Counted from the stretch's first letter, positions 53,458 through 63,837 are shown. The stretch: DNA of 64,000 bases from Geomonas agri (GCF_020179605.1 NZ_JAINZO010000001.1:2541713-2605712), one strand, 5' to 3'. Notes: a model not told the origin generated them from the letters alone. Numbers and translations: made by a program.

Positions 53458-53961
53458 ATGTGTAAAGCAAGCGGTGGACCGTGGAAGCGCCTGGCCCTTT
53501 GGGCCGCCGCCTCCCTCCTTGTGCTCGTTCTCGCCACGCTGGTATCCGCCAAGGACCTGGACCTCGGCAAGGCGGTCAAAGTCGGCAACGGCAGGATCAC
53601 CGTGATAGAGTTCACCGACCCGGATTGCCCCTTCTGCAAAAAGGCCGAGGCCTACTTCCAAAAACGCAGCGATGTCACCCGTTACATCTTCTTCATCCCA
53701 TTGAAGATCCATCCCGCTTCCAAGGGAAAGGTGCAGTACATTCTCTCTGCCAAGGACAAGGAGAAGGCCTACCTCGATGTGGCGACGGGCAAGCTGGACA
53801 AGTGGAAGCAGTCCGAAGTGACGCCGGAGGGTATTGCGCTGCAGCAGGCGCACGAGCAGATCGCCAAGGAGCAGGGGCAGAATGCAACCCCCATCTTCAT
53901 CATCTACGGCAGCGTCGTGCGAGGTTTCGATCTGAAGAAGCTGGAGCCGCTGCTGAAATAG
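53458..53961 (+). CDS. DsbC/DsbG-like periplasmic thiol-disulfide protein
   Basis: A 167-residue exported thioredoxin-fold protein with an N-terminal membrane or signal segment (RLALWAAASLLVLVLATLVSA) and the redox motif CPFC in FTDPDCPFCKKAEAYF, as in the catalytic domain of DsbC; NATPIFIIYG supplies the cis-Pro loop (TP). It lacks the DsbC dimerisation domain. ATG 53458 is chosen as AAGGGGG lies five bases ahead. A role in keeping cytochrome CXXCH cysteines reduced or correctly paired is plausible, though nothing here proves it. Confidence 0.85.
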   Translation: MCKASGGPWKRLALWAAASLLVLVLATLVSAKDLDLGKAVKVGNGRITVIEFTDPDCPFCKKAEAYFQKRSDVTRYIFFIPLKIHPASKGKVQYILSAKDKEKAYLDVATGKLDKWKQSEVTPEGIALQQAHEQIAKEQGQNATPIFIIYGSVVRGFDLKKLEPLLK

Positions 53962-53980
53962 CCGATGCACCGGAACGATT

Positions 53981-54018
53981 GAAAAAAACAAGAGCCACCA
54001 TTGTACAATGGCGGCTCT
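53981..54018 (-). terminator. Terminator of the radical SAM gene
   Basis: On the minus strand AGAGCCGCCATTGT / ACAATGGTGGCTCT (one G-T pair) is followed by TGTTTTTTTC. It lies 56 bp past the stop at 54074. Confidence 0.75.
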
Positions 54019-54073
54019 TCGTGCAATGGAACAAATATTTCACTGATGACAGTTGCCCGTTATCAATGGTCTA

Positions 54074-55399
54074 TCATCGGATCGGCCACCCCTTCTCGAA
54101 CCCGTCCGGAAAGAAGCGCTCCTTGGTGCGGTTAAAGTAGCCATACTGGATCTTCGGAAAAGCCTTCTTCACCTCCTGCAACAGCTTGTACATGCCGATG
54201 CCACGCTCTTGCACCCCCATCCTTTCGTTGTAGAAGGCGGGATCTATGGAGAGGTTGCGCATCTGCAGCATGTCCACGCCGGTCTTTTCGATGAACTTCA
54301 ACAGCGCCTCGACCTCGGACGGGCTGTCGGTCACCCCCGGCGAAACCAGGTAGTTGATCATGGTAAACAGACCCTTCTGCTTGGCAGCCTGGACCGATTC
54401 GACCACGTCGGCGAAGCGGTAACCCTTGGGTCGGTAGTAGTTGTTGTAGAACCCTTCCTGCACCGAGTTCATGGAGAAGCGCATCGAGTCCATGCCGGCG
54501 TCGCACAGCATGCGCACCCGGTCCGGCATTGAACCGTTGGAGTTGAAGTTGACCGTGCCGCGCGAGGTCCCGGCCTTGAGCCTTTTGGTCGCCTCGGCGA
54601 TGGTGTCGGCCTGCATGATGGGATCCCCCTCGCACCCCTGCCCGTAGGAGACGATCGGCTCCGGCGCCTGCAACAGGTGCGGCAGCATGAGCTCCACGAT
54701 CTCCTCGGGGGTGGGCACGAACGGGATGCGCTCATGGTTGGACGGGCAGCAGTCCGAGGGCTGCAGGCTGATGCATCCCAGGCAGCGCGAGTTGCACACC
54801 GGCGAGGTCGGAATGGGGGCCTCCCACCTGCGGAAGAAGAGGTTTTTGGCGGCGAAGCAGTGGTAGTCGACGGCGCAGCGCGACAGCTGCTCGATGAGCC
54901 GGTTCTTGGGAAACTCGGCCAGCATCTTGCGCACCAGCGGGTCGAGCTTCCTGTCATCGTAGTTCTTGGGGAGCCAGTTCTCGTTGTCGTCGACGCGGGT
55001 GGCGGCAACCACGAAGCACTCCTGCTCCTCGTCCCACCCGACCGCGGTGTAGGACCAAAGCGGCAGATGCACCTTCTTCTTGCTGTAGTCGCAGGCCGGC
55101 AGCAGGGTGCGCATGTATCCAGGAGCCATGAAGGCCGAAACGGCCTGGATCTTCATGTTGCGCCGTCCCTCCCTCACCTGGCTCAGGGTCACGAAGCTCC
55201 CCTGCTCCTCGTCCCACGCGATGGGAGGCGTGTCGGGTATGGTGAACAGGCGGCTGTCATCCGGCAGCGGGATCAGCTCGACCGACTCCGGCAACACCGC
55301 CTCGTCGGCGCTCATCCCAGCCATGGTGAGGTAGGGGTGGTCGTAGATGTTGCCCTGGCTGTCGGCGTAGAGCAGTTTCGGCAGTTTCTTGGTTTTCAT
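54074..55399 (-). CDS. Radical SAM protein of unknown substrate
   Basis: A 441-residue protein. An N-terminal ~190 residues without a recognised fold precede a radical SAM domain with CNSRCLGC (CX3CX2C, about 203-210), YGQGCEGDP (about 253), and INYLVSPGVTD later in the barrel. No C-terminal SPASM cysteine cluster is visible. Similar proteins occur across Geobacter; the reaction is not known. AGGATA precedes ATG 55399. It is divergent from another radical SAM gene, 158 bp away. Confidence 0.85.
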   Translation of the reverse strand: MKTKKLPKLLYADSQGNIYDHPYLTMAGMSADEAVLPESVELIPLPDDSRLFTIPDTPPIAWDEEQGSFVTLSQVREGRRNMKIQAVSAFMAPGYMRTLLPACDYSKKKVHLPLWSYTAVGWDEEQECFVVAATRVDDNENWLPKNYDDRKLDPLVRKMLAEFPKNRLIEQLSRCAVDYHCFAAKNLFFRRWEAPIPTSPVCNSRCLGCISLQPSDCCPSNHERIPFVPTPEEIVELMLPHLLQAPEPIVSYGQGCEGDPIMQADTIAEATKRLKAGTSRGTVNFNSNGSMPDRVRMLCDAGMDSMRFSMNSVQEGFYNNYYRPKGYRFADVVESVQAAKQKGLFTMINYLVSPGVTDSPSEVEALLKFIEKTGVDMLQMRNLSIDPAFYNERMGVQERGIGMYKLLQEVKKAFPKIQYGYFNRTKERFFPDGFEKGWPIR

Positions 55400-55557
55400 G
55401 TCTATCCTGGTTTTGTTTTTTGTTGCGGCAGCCGCTTACAGTAGCAAAAAACGGTGGCGCGGGCAAGGGATGCATCCGCGTCCCGCTCCCGGCGCCGCTG
55501 CGTGCACGGCACCATTTTTCTGGCAACACCTCCGCTAATGGGCTACAATCCCCGCCC

Positions 55558-57231
55558 ATGAAGATCCTGCTCACCACCCTGCACGCCAAGTACGTTCATG
55601 CCTCGCTGGCTCTCCCCTATCTAGCCTCGGCCTGTGCCACCCTGCCTGAACTGGAGTGGAACATCCTGGAACTTACCATCAACGAACTCCCCGACCAGTT
55701 GCTGGCCAAGCTCTACGCGGAGCGGGCCGACGTGGTCATGTTCTCCTGCTACATCTGGAATACGGAACTAACACTCAAGCTGGCCTCGGATCTGAAACAG
55801 TTGGCCCCGGAAACTTTCATCGTCCTTGGCGGCCCGGAGGTCTCCTTCGGCTCCTTCGACATGATGGTGCGCAACGCCGCCATCGACTGCATCGTGCGCG
55901 GCGAGGGGGAAGAGAGCTGCCGCGAACTGCTGGCAGCATTGAGCCGGGGGGACGCGCTGGAAGAGATCGCCGGCATCACCTACCGCGAGGGTGAGGAGGT
56001 CATCGCCAACCCCGAGCGCGGGCCGCTTGCCGACCTGGATACCATTCCCTCCCCGTTCGCGGCGGGACTGGTCGACCTGAAGAAGCCGCTGGTGTACTAC
56101 GAGACCTCGCGCGGCTGTCCCTTCTCCTGTGCCTTCTGCATGTCCTCCATCGAGAACGGCGTGCGTTCCTTTTCCATGCAGCGGATCAAGGCGGATCTCA
56201 CGCTGCTCATGGAGGCCGGGGTGCAGACCGTGAAGCTGGCCGACCGCACCTTCAACTTCGATGCGCGGCGTGCCAACGAGATCTGGCGCTTCGTGCTGGA
56301 GCATAACCGGGGCAGCAAGTTTCATTTCGAAATAGCGGCGGAGCTTTTGACCGAGGAAAACCTGGCCCTGCTGGCGCAGGTACCGGCGGGGATGTTCCGT
56401 TTCGAGATCGGCGTTCAGTCGGGAGGGGAGGAGACGCTGGCCAAGGTGGAGCGCAAATCCAGCCTGGAAAAGCTCTATGCCAACGTGGCGCGGCTCAAGT
56501 CCGCGACGGCTGTCACGGTGCACCTGGACCTGGTGGCGGGGCTCCCCGGCGAATCCCTGCCGGGATTTCTGGCTTCGGTGCAGGGGCTCTTCGCGCTCGA
56601 GGCGGACCACATCCAGGTCGAGCCGCTCAAGGTGCTAAAGGGGACGGCGATGCGGGGTATTGCCCGCAAAGAGGGGTACGCCTACGCGGAGGCGGCGCCG
56701 TACAAGATCCTGCGCACCCCGTGGCTCAGCTTCGAGGAGATCCGCCGCATCGAGGGGATCAGCCGCCTGCTCGACCTGGTTTACAACAGCGGCAGGTTCG
56801 CAACGACGCTGCAGGTGTTCGCTGCCGGGCAACCGCTGTCGCAGTTTTTCAACCAGGCAGCACAGTTCTTCGACTCCGCCGGGCTCTTCGCCGGCAACCT
56901 TTCCCTCGCCTCCCTTTTCGAGGCGCTCTGGCGCTACGCTGCCGAGGGGAGCGACGACCAGGTCCTGCAGCGCCTGCGCGATGCCCTCTGCTTCGACCTA
57001 TGCCTGACCGGCTACCCCAGCGGCAACCTGCCCAGCTTCTTCACCCGTGGACCTGAACCGGAAGCGGGTGCGCCCCTGCGCCTCGAGTCGAAGCCGGGCG
57101 AGCGGGTCCGCTATTACCGCCGCACCTTCGCCAGGGACTACCGCTGCACCCCCTGGAGCGAAGAGCCCGCCACCATCACCTTCATCTACCGCTCCGCGGC
57201 CGGCGCGGGACTCCAGGTGCAGGTCCTGTAG
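55558..57231 (+). CDS. B12-binding radical SAM protein, DUF4080 type
   Basis: A 557-residue protein: N-terminal cobalamin-binding Rossmann domain (about 1-140; VVMFSCYIWN and VLGGPEVSFG), radical SAM core with GCPFSCAFC (CX3CX2C, about 187-195), then a C-terminal DUF4080-like region (about 370-540). Members are methyltransferase-like or otherwise uncharacterised enzymes. ATG 55558 starts at the point of homology; its ribosome site is weak, and the longer frame to 55420 overlaps the divergent gene's promoter. Confidence 0.88.
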   Translation: MKILLTTLHAKYVHASLALPYLASACATLPELEWNILELTINELPDQLLAKLYAERADVVMFSCYIWNTELTLKLASDLKQLAPETFIVLGGPEVSFGSFDMMVRNAAIDCIVRGEGEESCRELLAALSRGDALEEIAGITYREGEEVIANPERGPLADLDTIPSPFAAGLVDLKKPLVYYETSRGCPFSCAFCMSSIENGVRSFSMQRIKADLTLLMEAGVQTVKLADRTFNFDARRANEIWRFVLEHNRGSKFHFEIAAELLTEENLALLAQVPAGMFRFEIGVQSGGEETLAKVERKSSLEKLYANVARLKSATAVTVHLDLVAGLPGESLPGFLASVQGLFALEADHIQVEPLKVLKGTAMRGIARKEGYAYAEAAPYKILRTPWLSFEEIRRIEGISRLLDLVYNSGRFATTLQVFAAGQPLSQFFNQAAQFFDSAGLFAGNLSLASLFEALWRYAAEGSDDQVLQRLRDALCFDLCLTGYPSGNLPSFFTRGPEPEAGAPLRLESKPGERVRYYRRTFARDYRCTPWSEEPATITFIYRSAAGAGLQVQVL

Positions 57232-57354
57232 CCCCCCACCCTCCGCCCATCCCTCCCCCGCGTCACCGCTTTCACTCCCCTTGCACTCCCGGTACTGCAG
57301 GCAATACTTGACGCTTAATTTATTCTCATCAAATAAAGCCGCAGCGGAGAGACC

Positions 57355-57597
57355 ATGGAATACTTCACGGTTTGCTGCCAGCGCAGGGGAAGCGTTTCGG
57401 TGGACGGGATCTACCAAGGGGAGAACAAGGATGGCGACACGCCCCGGGTGTTCCGGTGCTGTGCCGGTCTGCACGACATCTCCCTGCAGTGCCGCGTTGG
57501 ACAGAGCTGCAAGGAGATGACTCAGCGGGTGACCATCTGCGGGACCAATGCCATCGTCCCCCTGGTGGTCCGTTTCTTCTGCGACCTGCAGCAGTAG
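57355..57597 (+). CDS. Small cysteine-rich conserved protein
   Basis: An 80-residue protein with seven cysteines (CC at 7-8, CC at 35-36, and single ones near 46, 52, 62 and 76). It has no signal peptide; the opening reads YFTVCCQRRGSVSVDGIYQGENKDG. GGAGAG lies before ATG 57355. I recall similar small proteins in other Geobacter genomes but know no function. It is convergent with pepD, five bases away. Confidence 0.7.
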   Translation: MEYFTVCCQRRGSVSVDGIYQGENKDGDTPRVFRCCAGLHDISLQCRVGQSCKEMTQRVTICGTNAIVPLVVRFFCDLQQ

Positions 57598-57602
57598 CGC
57601 CT

Positions 57603-59057
57603 CTACTGCGCGCTTTTCAGGATCTCCAGCACAAACTTCCAGTACCTGGCCACGCTCTCGATGTAGACCCTTTCGTCGGGAGAGTGCACCTTTTCCATGT
57701 TGGGTCCGAACGAGACCATGTCCATGCCGGGAATCCGCTCGCCGATGATGCCGCACTCAAGTCCAGCGTGAATCGCCTTCACCTCCGGGTCCTTCTGGTA
57801 CAGGTTCCGGTAGCACCTTTGCGCCAGCTTCAGCAGGGGCGAATCAACGTTGGGCTGCCACCCCGGGTATCCTTCGCTCGTCTCTACCACCGCGCCGCCC
57901 AGTTCCAGGATGCACTGCACCGTCTCGACCACCTCGGTCAAGCGCGACGCGCTGGAACTGCGCTGGCTGGTGATCAGCACCAGTTTGTCCTGCTCCGTGG
58001 TGATCACCGACACGTTGGTGGAAGTCTCTACCAGCCCGGCAATGTCAGCGCTCATCCGCTGCACCCCACTGGGGAGCGATGCGATGGTCTGCAACACCTG
58101 CCGCTGCAGTTGCGGGTCCAGCACCGTTGCCGGCCCCGCTTCACTCGGCTCGAGGACCAGGTGCACGCCGGGATCGACCGTCGCCAGCTCGGCGGCAAAG
58201 GTCGCCCCCAGGTCCGCCACTACCGCGTGTGCCTGTGCCACCTGCTCTGGGGCGAGGCAGAGCACCGCGGCGCATTCCCTGGGAATGGCATTTCTCATGT
58301 TGCCACCGTTGATGGCAGCGACTCTCGCCCCGAGACCGGCCAAGCGCATGAGCGCCCGGTTCTGCAGCTTGATGGCGTTACCGAGCCCCTTGTCGATCTC
58401 CAGGCCGGAGTGCCCCCCCTTGAGGCCCTTCACCGTGAGCCGCAGCGCGACCCAGCCGGCAGGCGTCGGTTGCCGCAGCAGCTGCCATCTCCCCACTGTG
58501 TCCTTGCCGCCGGCACAGCCGATGTAGAGGGCGCCCTCTTCCTCCGAGTCGAGGTTCAAGAGCGACCGGCTCGACACCAGCGAGGGGCTCAGGTTCTTGG
58601 CCCCGGCGAGCCCGGTCTCCTCCTCCACCGTGAACAGCAATTCCAGCGGACCGTGCTCCACCGTCTGGTCCTCCATGATCGCCAGCGCGGTTGCCACGCC
58701 GATGCCGTTATCGGCGCCAAGGGTAGTTCCGTTGGCAGTCACCACCTCCCCCTGGCGCAGCAACTCGATCGGGTCGTTGAGAAAGTCGTGCACTTTGTCC
58801 GCGTTCTTCTCGCAGACCATGTCCAGGTGAGACTGCAGGCAGATGCTCGCCACCCGCTCCTTCCCCGGCGTGGCCGGGAGCTTCACCACGATGTTGCCGC
58901 TGTCGTCCTTGGCCCGCTCCAGTCCCAGTTGCCCGGCACGTTCCAGGATGTAGTTCCCGATCCGTTCCTCGTGCCCCGAGGGTCTGGGAATCGCCGCAAT
59001 GGCAGCGAAGCAGTTCCAAAAGATCTGAGGTTCCAGGCCACGTATAGCGTCAGTCAT
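57603..59057 (-). CDS. pepD: Cytosolic beta-alanyl/aminoacyl-histidine dipeptidase
   Basis: PepD (M20C) is a two-metal dipeptidase with broad specificity, including Xaa-His dipeptides. The 484-residue product matches the family length. HLDMVCEKN (about 78) gives the first metal His and Asp, LGADNGIGVATA (about 114) the bridging Asp, and EEETGLAGA (about 146) the catalytic and metal Glu pair; CGIIGERIPGMDMVSFGP holds later ligands. GGGAG precedes ATG 59057. Confidence 0.95.
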   Translation of the reverse strand: MTDAIRGLEPQIFWNCFAAIAAIPRPSGHEERIGNYILERAGQLGLERAKDDSGNIVVKLPATPGKERVASICLQSHLDMVCEKNADKVHDFLNDPIELLRQGEVVTANGTTLGADNGIGVATALAIMEDQTVEHGPLELLFTVEEETGLAGAKNLSPSLVSSRSLLNLDSEEEGALYIGCAGGKDTVGRWQLLRQPTPAGWVALRLTVKGLKGGHSGLEIDKGLGNAIKLQNRALMRLAGLGARVAAINGGNMRNAIPRECAAVLCLAPEQVAQAHAVVADLGATFAAELATVDPGVHLVLEPSEAGPATVLDPQLQRQVLQTIASLPSGVQRMSADIAGLVETSTNVSVITTEQDKLVLITSQRSSSASRLTEVVETVQCILELGGAVVETSEGYPGWQPNVDSPLLKLAQRCYRNLYQKDPEVKAIHAGLECGIIGERIPGMDMVSFGPNMEKVHSPDERVYIESVARYWKFVLEILKSAQ

Positions 59058-59138
59058 GTCGGCTCCCGATTAAAGATTTCCCCTGCAATTGGTGCAGGAG
59101 TCAAACTACCTGCGGCTACGCTCCTCCAAGTGGCTCGG

Positions 59139-59945
59139 CTACAGTTTCTGCACCTTCGCCTTCACCCGCGCGAACTCCGGCGTCGAATCCGGGAGCCAGT
59201 TCTTGGCCGGCTGCGTGGCAATCTCCTGTTGGATGGCCGTGATCCGGTCCACCGTCTCCGGGTGGGACGAGAAATACTTGGCGATCGTGCCCGGTTGTCG
59301 CTCCTCGGCAGCGTCTAGCTTCTTGAAAAAGCTGACCATTCCCTGCGGGTTGTAGCCGGCCTTGTACATGGTCTCGATGCCGAGGTAATCGGCCTGGCTT
59401 TCCATTTCGCGGCTGTAGTACATGCCGCCGGCCTTGCCGAAGAGCTCGGCCGCCATCTGGGAAAGCGCTCCCCCCTGCCCTCCGAGCAGCAACGTGGTGA
59501 TCAGGTTGTAGCCGTACTGCTGCGTCATCTGCCGGGTGCCGTGCCGGGCCACCACGTGGTTCATCTCGTGCGCCATGACCGCCGCCAGTTCCGTCTCGCT
59601 GGCCGCCGCCTTGATCAGACCGGTGTTGACGTAGGTGTGCCCGCCGGGGATGGCAAAGGCATTGACACTGTCATCCTTCACCACCTGGAAGGTGAAGGGG
59701 AAATCCTGCTTGCGCACCCCGGTCAGGAGCCTTCTCCCCACACCATCGATGTAGGCCTGCACCTCGGGGTCCCTTACCACCGGGTGCTGTTTCTCTACCT
59801 CCACCGCGAACTTGTCGCCCAGGTCCTTTTCCTCGGCAACCGAGACCAGGTTGAACCCGCCCACGGATGACTTGTTCACGGCGCAGCCGGAGATGAGGGA
59901 AAGAGTCAGCAGGACAGGCAGGAACAGCCGTTTCAGGCACTTCAT
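59139..59945 (-). CDS. M48 family metalloprotease lipoprotein (BepA/LoiP-like)
   Basis: A 268-residue lipoprotein (lipobox LISGC, Cys about 20) with the zinc motif HEMNH (about 138-142) and the downstream Glu ligand in SREMESQADYLG (about 186). Such periplasmic M48 proteases take part in outer-membrane protein quality control. GGAGGCGACCTC precedes ATG 59945. It begins 40 bp after the DUF3943 gene stop and so may be cotranscribed with it. Confidence 0.92.
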   Translation of the reverse strand: MKCLKRLFLPVLLTLSLISGCAVNKSSVGGFNLVSVAEEKDLGDKFAVEVEKQHPVVRDPEVQAYIDGVGRRLLTGVRKQDFPFTFQVVKDDSVNAFAIPGGHTYVNTGLIKAAASETELAAVMAHEMNHVVARHGTRQMTQQYGYNLITTLLLGGQGGALSQMAAELFGKAGGMYYSREMESQADYLGIETMYKAGYNPQGMVSFFKKLDAAEERQPGTIAKYFSSHPETVDRITAIQQEIATQPAKNWLPDSTPEFARVKAKVQKL

Positions 59946-59985
59946 GAGGTCGCCTCCAAGGAAGTTGGTTATATCATCGCAGGAA

Positions 59986-61635
59986 TTAACGTTCGGCGGG
60001 GTCTCGCCACTCCACTGCACCAAATGCCCTGTCACTGACATAGGTGTAGACGAGACTTATAGTGCCTTCAGACCGATACTTGGTGGGAATAGTAACATAG
60101 TTCGTGTTCCGTATCGACTCGGAATATTGGACTCCTATGGCGTGGTTGCCGTGTACTCTTAAAGTCAGCCCCGCGTGCCCCCTGAAGACACTTTCAGAAC
60201 CGTCATGATCAGGTCCCAAGCTGGTCACATAGTACCAGCGCCCGGTAAAGTCCACCATTGCCCTATCACCAAAGAGGAAGTTCGTCGCCAACAGTACCTG
60301 CGGCGTCATCCCGTAGTGATACCCCCGCTCCTCGGCCACCTCGGATTCGAGCCCCGTGGCGCCGAACCCCACCCCGCCGAGCAGCGATCCCTGGGCCGCC
60401 ACGCCGGGGCCGATCCAGTACTGTCCCGTGGTCCCCAGGGAAAGGGCGGTGCTGGAGACCCTGAACAGGTAGGGAGATATGTAATCGTAGCTCCCGTAAA
60501 GCCCCCAGATGCCGCGATAGTCCCGACCCAACTCGTAGGTTTTCCCTTTCAACAGTCCCCTGATGGTGAGGGTGTCCACCAGGTTATGCTGCCGGGCCCT
60601 GGTCGAGACCTCGAAGTTGAAGTAGTCCAGGGGGCGGTTGTAGCTGTAGCCAGGTTTTCCAGGGAGCCCGTAGGCCATGGAAAACTCCACGATGCCGATA
60701 CCGTCCTGGCTGGGCTCCTTGACCGGAGTGCTCAGGTTTTTCGAGTGAACGTCGATGCTGAATCCGCCCCGGCACAGCCACAACGTTGCCGGGCTATGGT
60801 TCGGGAAAACGGTGTCGAACCGCTTGCCGAACAGCAGGCGATTGACCGCGGTCGGCGGAGAAATAGCAGCGGCGGCCAACCGGTGCCCCAACGGAGGATT
60901 GGTGCCGCCGTCTTCCAAAACGAGGTCCGCCATCCGAAACAGCGCCTCTCCCAGCAAGGCTCCGGCATTGCCCGTCGTGATCAGGTCGTTGGTGGAGGGG
61001 CGAGAATTCTCGCCCGCCATTTCCCACAGGAAACTTCCCACGTTGCTGTACGCCAGCGATTGCCAGAAGTTCAGCCCGGCCGACCGGGACAGCCCATACA
61101 TGGTGGCCCCTTCGTAGGGATGGCCAAACTGGTTGACCTTGAAAGTATCCTGGTCGAAGGTCCAGTCCTGGTGACTCAATTGGTGCCAGAACGTCGAGGG
61201 GTTGGTGGCGTAAGTCCTCTTCCCCTCCTCGGTCTCCTTATCATGAAAGGCAACCCTGTCGAGAGCGTTGAGCAGGACGATGAAAGCCGGGATTTCCAAC
61301 GCGGGGACCAGGTAGCTCTTACCCTCTCCCGTCTCCCAGTTAAGATTCCGCTGTGGTGCGGCCGCCGTGTAAAGCTGGGGCATAGTGTCGGCCTGGGCGA
61401 CATAATAGCCGGAGCGGCTGCGCAGATTTTTCCAACTGTAAAGGGAGGCGCCGTCCAGCGTGATCAGCCTGCCCAACTGTTGACCGGGAGGCTCCGTGGT
61501 TGCTGTGCTCGCACCGACGCGAGGGTCGACATCGGGTCCGGTCATGGCCAACAGTCGTCCCGGCACTGCCATAACCAGAAATACGGTCACAACTGCGACC
61601 AGCACGACAGAAGCAGATGCCGGCAAGCGTCTCAT
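59986..61635 (-). CDS. DUF3943 outer-membrane-associated protein
   Basis: A 549-residue exported protein with an N-terminal hydrophobic signal (about 8-30). VNQFGHPYEGATMYGLSRSAGLNFWQSLAYSNVGSFLWEMAGENSRPSTNDLITTGNAG is the DUF3943 core (about 165-225). The second half is beta-rich, like a barrel. The function is unknown. ATG 61635 has GGGAGGCGCA directly ahead; an ATG four codons upstream lacks this. Confidence 0.85.
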   Translation of the reverse strand: MRRLPASASVVLVAVVTVFLVMAVPGRLLAMTGPDVDPRVGASTATTEPPGQQLGRLITLDGASLYSWKNLRSRSGYYVAQADTMPQLYTAAAPQRNLNWETGEGKSYLVPALEIPAFIVLLNALDRVAFHDKETEEGKRTYATNPSTFWHQLSHQDWTFDQDTFKVNQFGHPYEGATMYGLSRSAGLNFWQSLAYSNVGSFLWEMAGENSRPSTNDLITTGNAGALLGEALFRMADLVLEDGGTNPPLGHRLAAAAISPPTAVNRLLFGKRFDTVFPNHSPATLWLCRGGFSIDVHSKNLSTPVKEPSQDGIGIVEFSMAYGLPGKPGYSYNRPLDYFNFEVSTRARQHNLVDTLTIRGLLKGKTYELGRDYRGIWGLYGSYDYISPYLFRVSSTALSLGTTGQYWIGPGVAAQGSLLGGVGFGATGLESEVAEERGYHYGMTPQVLLATNFLFGDRAMVDFTGRWYYVTSLGPDHDGSESVFRGHAGLTLRVHGNHAIGVQYSESIRNTNYVTIPTKYRSEGTISLVYTYVSDRAFGAVEWRDPAER

Positions 61636-61801
61636 TGCGCCTCCCATGACTTAGAGACCAGCGGTCCGGCCCCGGGTTCAGGGGGGCCAGCCCTACAGCA
61701 GGTGAGTGCAAAACGTCGATAAAATTAACAAGCTATAATCTAACTACCCACTATTCATTGTCAAGGTCGCTTCTTTTGTGGCGATGTGCCAGGTTCAGCG
61801 C

Positions 61802-61841
61802 ATAAAAAAAAGCCCCGACCAGAGTAACCGGCGGGGCTTAA
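61802..61841 (-). terminator. Terminator of the second chemoreceptor gene
   Basis: On the minus strand AAGCCCCGCCGGTTACTCTGGTCGGGGCTT ends in TTTTTTTT; the stem is AAGCCCCG / CGGGGCTT. It lies 22 bp past the stop at 61863. Confidence 0.9.
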
Positions 61842-61862
61842 ATTGGCTGCGAGAATGTAGCT

Positions 61863-63554
61863 TTACAGCTTTCGGAAGGATTCCATCTCCCTGTGCACGG
61901 CGACGATGAGTTGGTTGATGGTTTCTATCTCGCCGAGCATCTTCTTGGCCTCCTGGGCGGTACCCTGGATCAGGCGATCGACCTCGGCCACGTCGTTGCG
62001 CAGCACGTCGCCGATGGCTATCTGCTCCATGCAGGTTTCCTTCAGAGCCTTCACCTTGTCGTTGTCATCCTGCACGCTCTGCATGTAGAGGCGGTTGCCG
62101 CGGACCTGCTCCTCGGTGGAGCTTGTTATCTTTGCCGACAGGGCGCGCATGCGCTCCAGGCTGCGGACGATCAGTTGGGCTCCCGTTTCCTCTTCCTGGA
62201 TGGCGCGACTGAACTGCTTGACCCGGGTCAGGTTCTTCTCGGCTTCTTCGGTGATCAGCTTGCTGCCCGAGGCCTGCTCGTCCGTAGCAGCGGCGATCTG
62301 CTGCACCATGCGCGATGCCTCTGCGGCACTCTCTTCTATCCTGTGCAGCGCCTCGTCCGCCTTCTCGGACACGGTTACCCCTTCGGCAACCATATCCTTG
62401 CCCAGCCGGGCAGCAGTCTCGGCAGCAGCCGTTTCCTTCTGTATGTTGGCGACCAGTTCCTCGATCTCTTCCGTGGAAGCGGATGTTCTCTTGGCGAGGG
62501 CGCGGACTTCCTCGGCGACCACCGCAAAGGCCTTGCCTCGCTCTCCAGCCTGTGCGGCGATGATGGAGGCGTTGAGGGATAAGAGGTTGGTCTGGGCGAC
62601 CACCTCCTTGATGACGTCGAGGAACTCGCCGACCCGCAGCGAATGCTGCGACAGCCGATTGATGGCATCGACGGAGCGGTCGCTGTGCTCTTCAATCGCG
62701 GTCATGGCCGCTATGGTGGCTGCCATCGCGTCCATCCCTTCAACCGCTTCGACACGTACCCTGTCGGAGCAGTCGGAGGTGCGCCGGGAATTGTCGCGGA
62801 TTTCACCGATGGAGTTACCGATAGTGAGAATGGAGTGGTAGGTTTGTTCCGTCGAGGTGGTAAGGGCTTCGATATTGGAAGCCGTCCCCTTGATGCTCAC
62901 AGCCATTTCTTCGATGGAAGCAGAGGTCTCCATGACCGAGGCGGAATAGTCCTGGATGCTGAGGGCGATGGCGTCGGTGGCGGCACTCATCTCGGTTGAG
63001 ATGGACGCACGCTCGTCGGTACGCACGGCGATGTCCTCGATCTCCTTGAGCAGGTCCCGGAAGAAGGCGTTCATGTCGTCAACCGCCCCGATCGTTTCCT
63101 GCTCCCTGGCTGCCTGTTTTTCGTGGTTGTGTACGGTCTGGGTGAAGTCTGCGGTAAGGCGCCCGTGCCGGTTGGAGATGTCCGCTGCGAGTTTGGACAC
63201 GTTTTCCACCATCACCAGGACCCGGTTCATCAAGGCCTCGTTGCACTCCATCAGTTGCTGCAGCTCATCGCCTGAGCCGGATACCGACACAGTGGCAGTT
63301 TCACCGGTGATCCGTCCCAGAATCTTCAGTTGCTGTTCCACGTAAAGCCGAAGCGCTTCCTTGATGATTTGGTAGCAAAACGTGCCGACGATGAATCCGG
63401 CAGCCAGACAGCCGAGCGCATACAGGGGGGCAAAGGCCTTGGCTCCGAAGAAAAGCCAGGAATAAAACGGGAAGATCACACCCATGAGCAGGCCGAAGCA
63501 GACCATGAATATGTATGTGCTGCGCAGTGAAGAGAGATATTTTCTGAAAAACAT
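61863..63554 (-). CDS. Methyl-accepting chemotaxis protein with two closely spaced membrane helices
   Basis: A 563-residue chemoreceptor. Two membrane helices (about 15-35 and 42-65) are separated by only a few residues, so there is no periplasmic sensor domain. A HAMP-like segment follows, and then a long signalling coiled coil with the tip [38 protein letters not shown] (about 320-358). Such receptors sense the cytoplasm or membrane, for example redox or energy state (inference). The coiled coil differs in detail from the receptor at 1548-3752, so they are not recent duplicates. GGGGCAG precedes ATG 63554. Confidence 0.93.
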   Translation of the reverse strand: MFFRKYLSSLRSTYIFMVCFGLLMGVIFPFYSWLFFGAKAFAPLYALGCLAAGFIVGTFCYQIIKEALRLYVEQQLKILGRITGETATVSVSGSGDELQQLMECNEALMNRVLVMVENVSKLAADISNRHGRLTADFTQTVHNHEKQAAREQETIGAVDDMNAFFRDLLKEIEDIAVRTDERASISTEMSAATDAIALSIQDYSASVMETSASIEEMAVSIKGTASNIEALTTSTEQTYHSILTIGNSIGEIRDNSRRTSDCSDRVRVEAVEGMDAMAATIAAMTAIEEHSDRSVDAINRLSQHSLRVGEFLDVIKEVVAQTNLLSLNASIIAAQAGERGKAFAVVAEEVRALAKRTSASTEEIEELVANIQKETAAAETAARLGKDMVAEGVTVSEKADEALHRIEESAAEASRMVQQIAAATDEQASGSKLITEEAEKNLTRVKQFSRAIQEEETGAQLIVRSLERMRALSAKITSSTEEQVRGNRLYMQSVQDDNDKVKALKETCMEQIAIGDVLRNDVAEVDRLIQGTAQEAKKMLGEIETINQLIVAVHREMESFRKL

Positions 63555-63837
63555 AGCTGCCCCAATCTAATTCAAATATGCCAATTACTACATAAAAAGT
63601 ACATTACTGTCAATCCAATAGGCATGCCCCCCAAACTGATGTGACTCTAAGAGATAACAGCAGCGAGTGTGACTGTAAGCGATGGGGACTGTACAGATAA
63701 AGAGGGCCATTCGACTCTTCCCCCGGGTTTGCCTACCGAAGGGCCACGGCCAGAGGGAGGGAGAGGGGCAGGGGTGAGGACGCTGCCACAGTGAGAATCG
63801 ACGGATCGCATCGATGACACGCCAGGGCTGCAAACGC
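63555..63837. other. Intergenic stretch between chemoreceptor and rRNA operon end
   Basis: AT-rich near the chemoreceptor start (its likely promoter), then a GC-rich dispersed repeat at about 63720-63780 of the same style as at 8187-8228. The open frame read across 63588-63875 runs through the 5S terminator and is not a gene. Confidence 0.5.
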
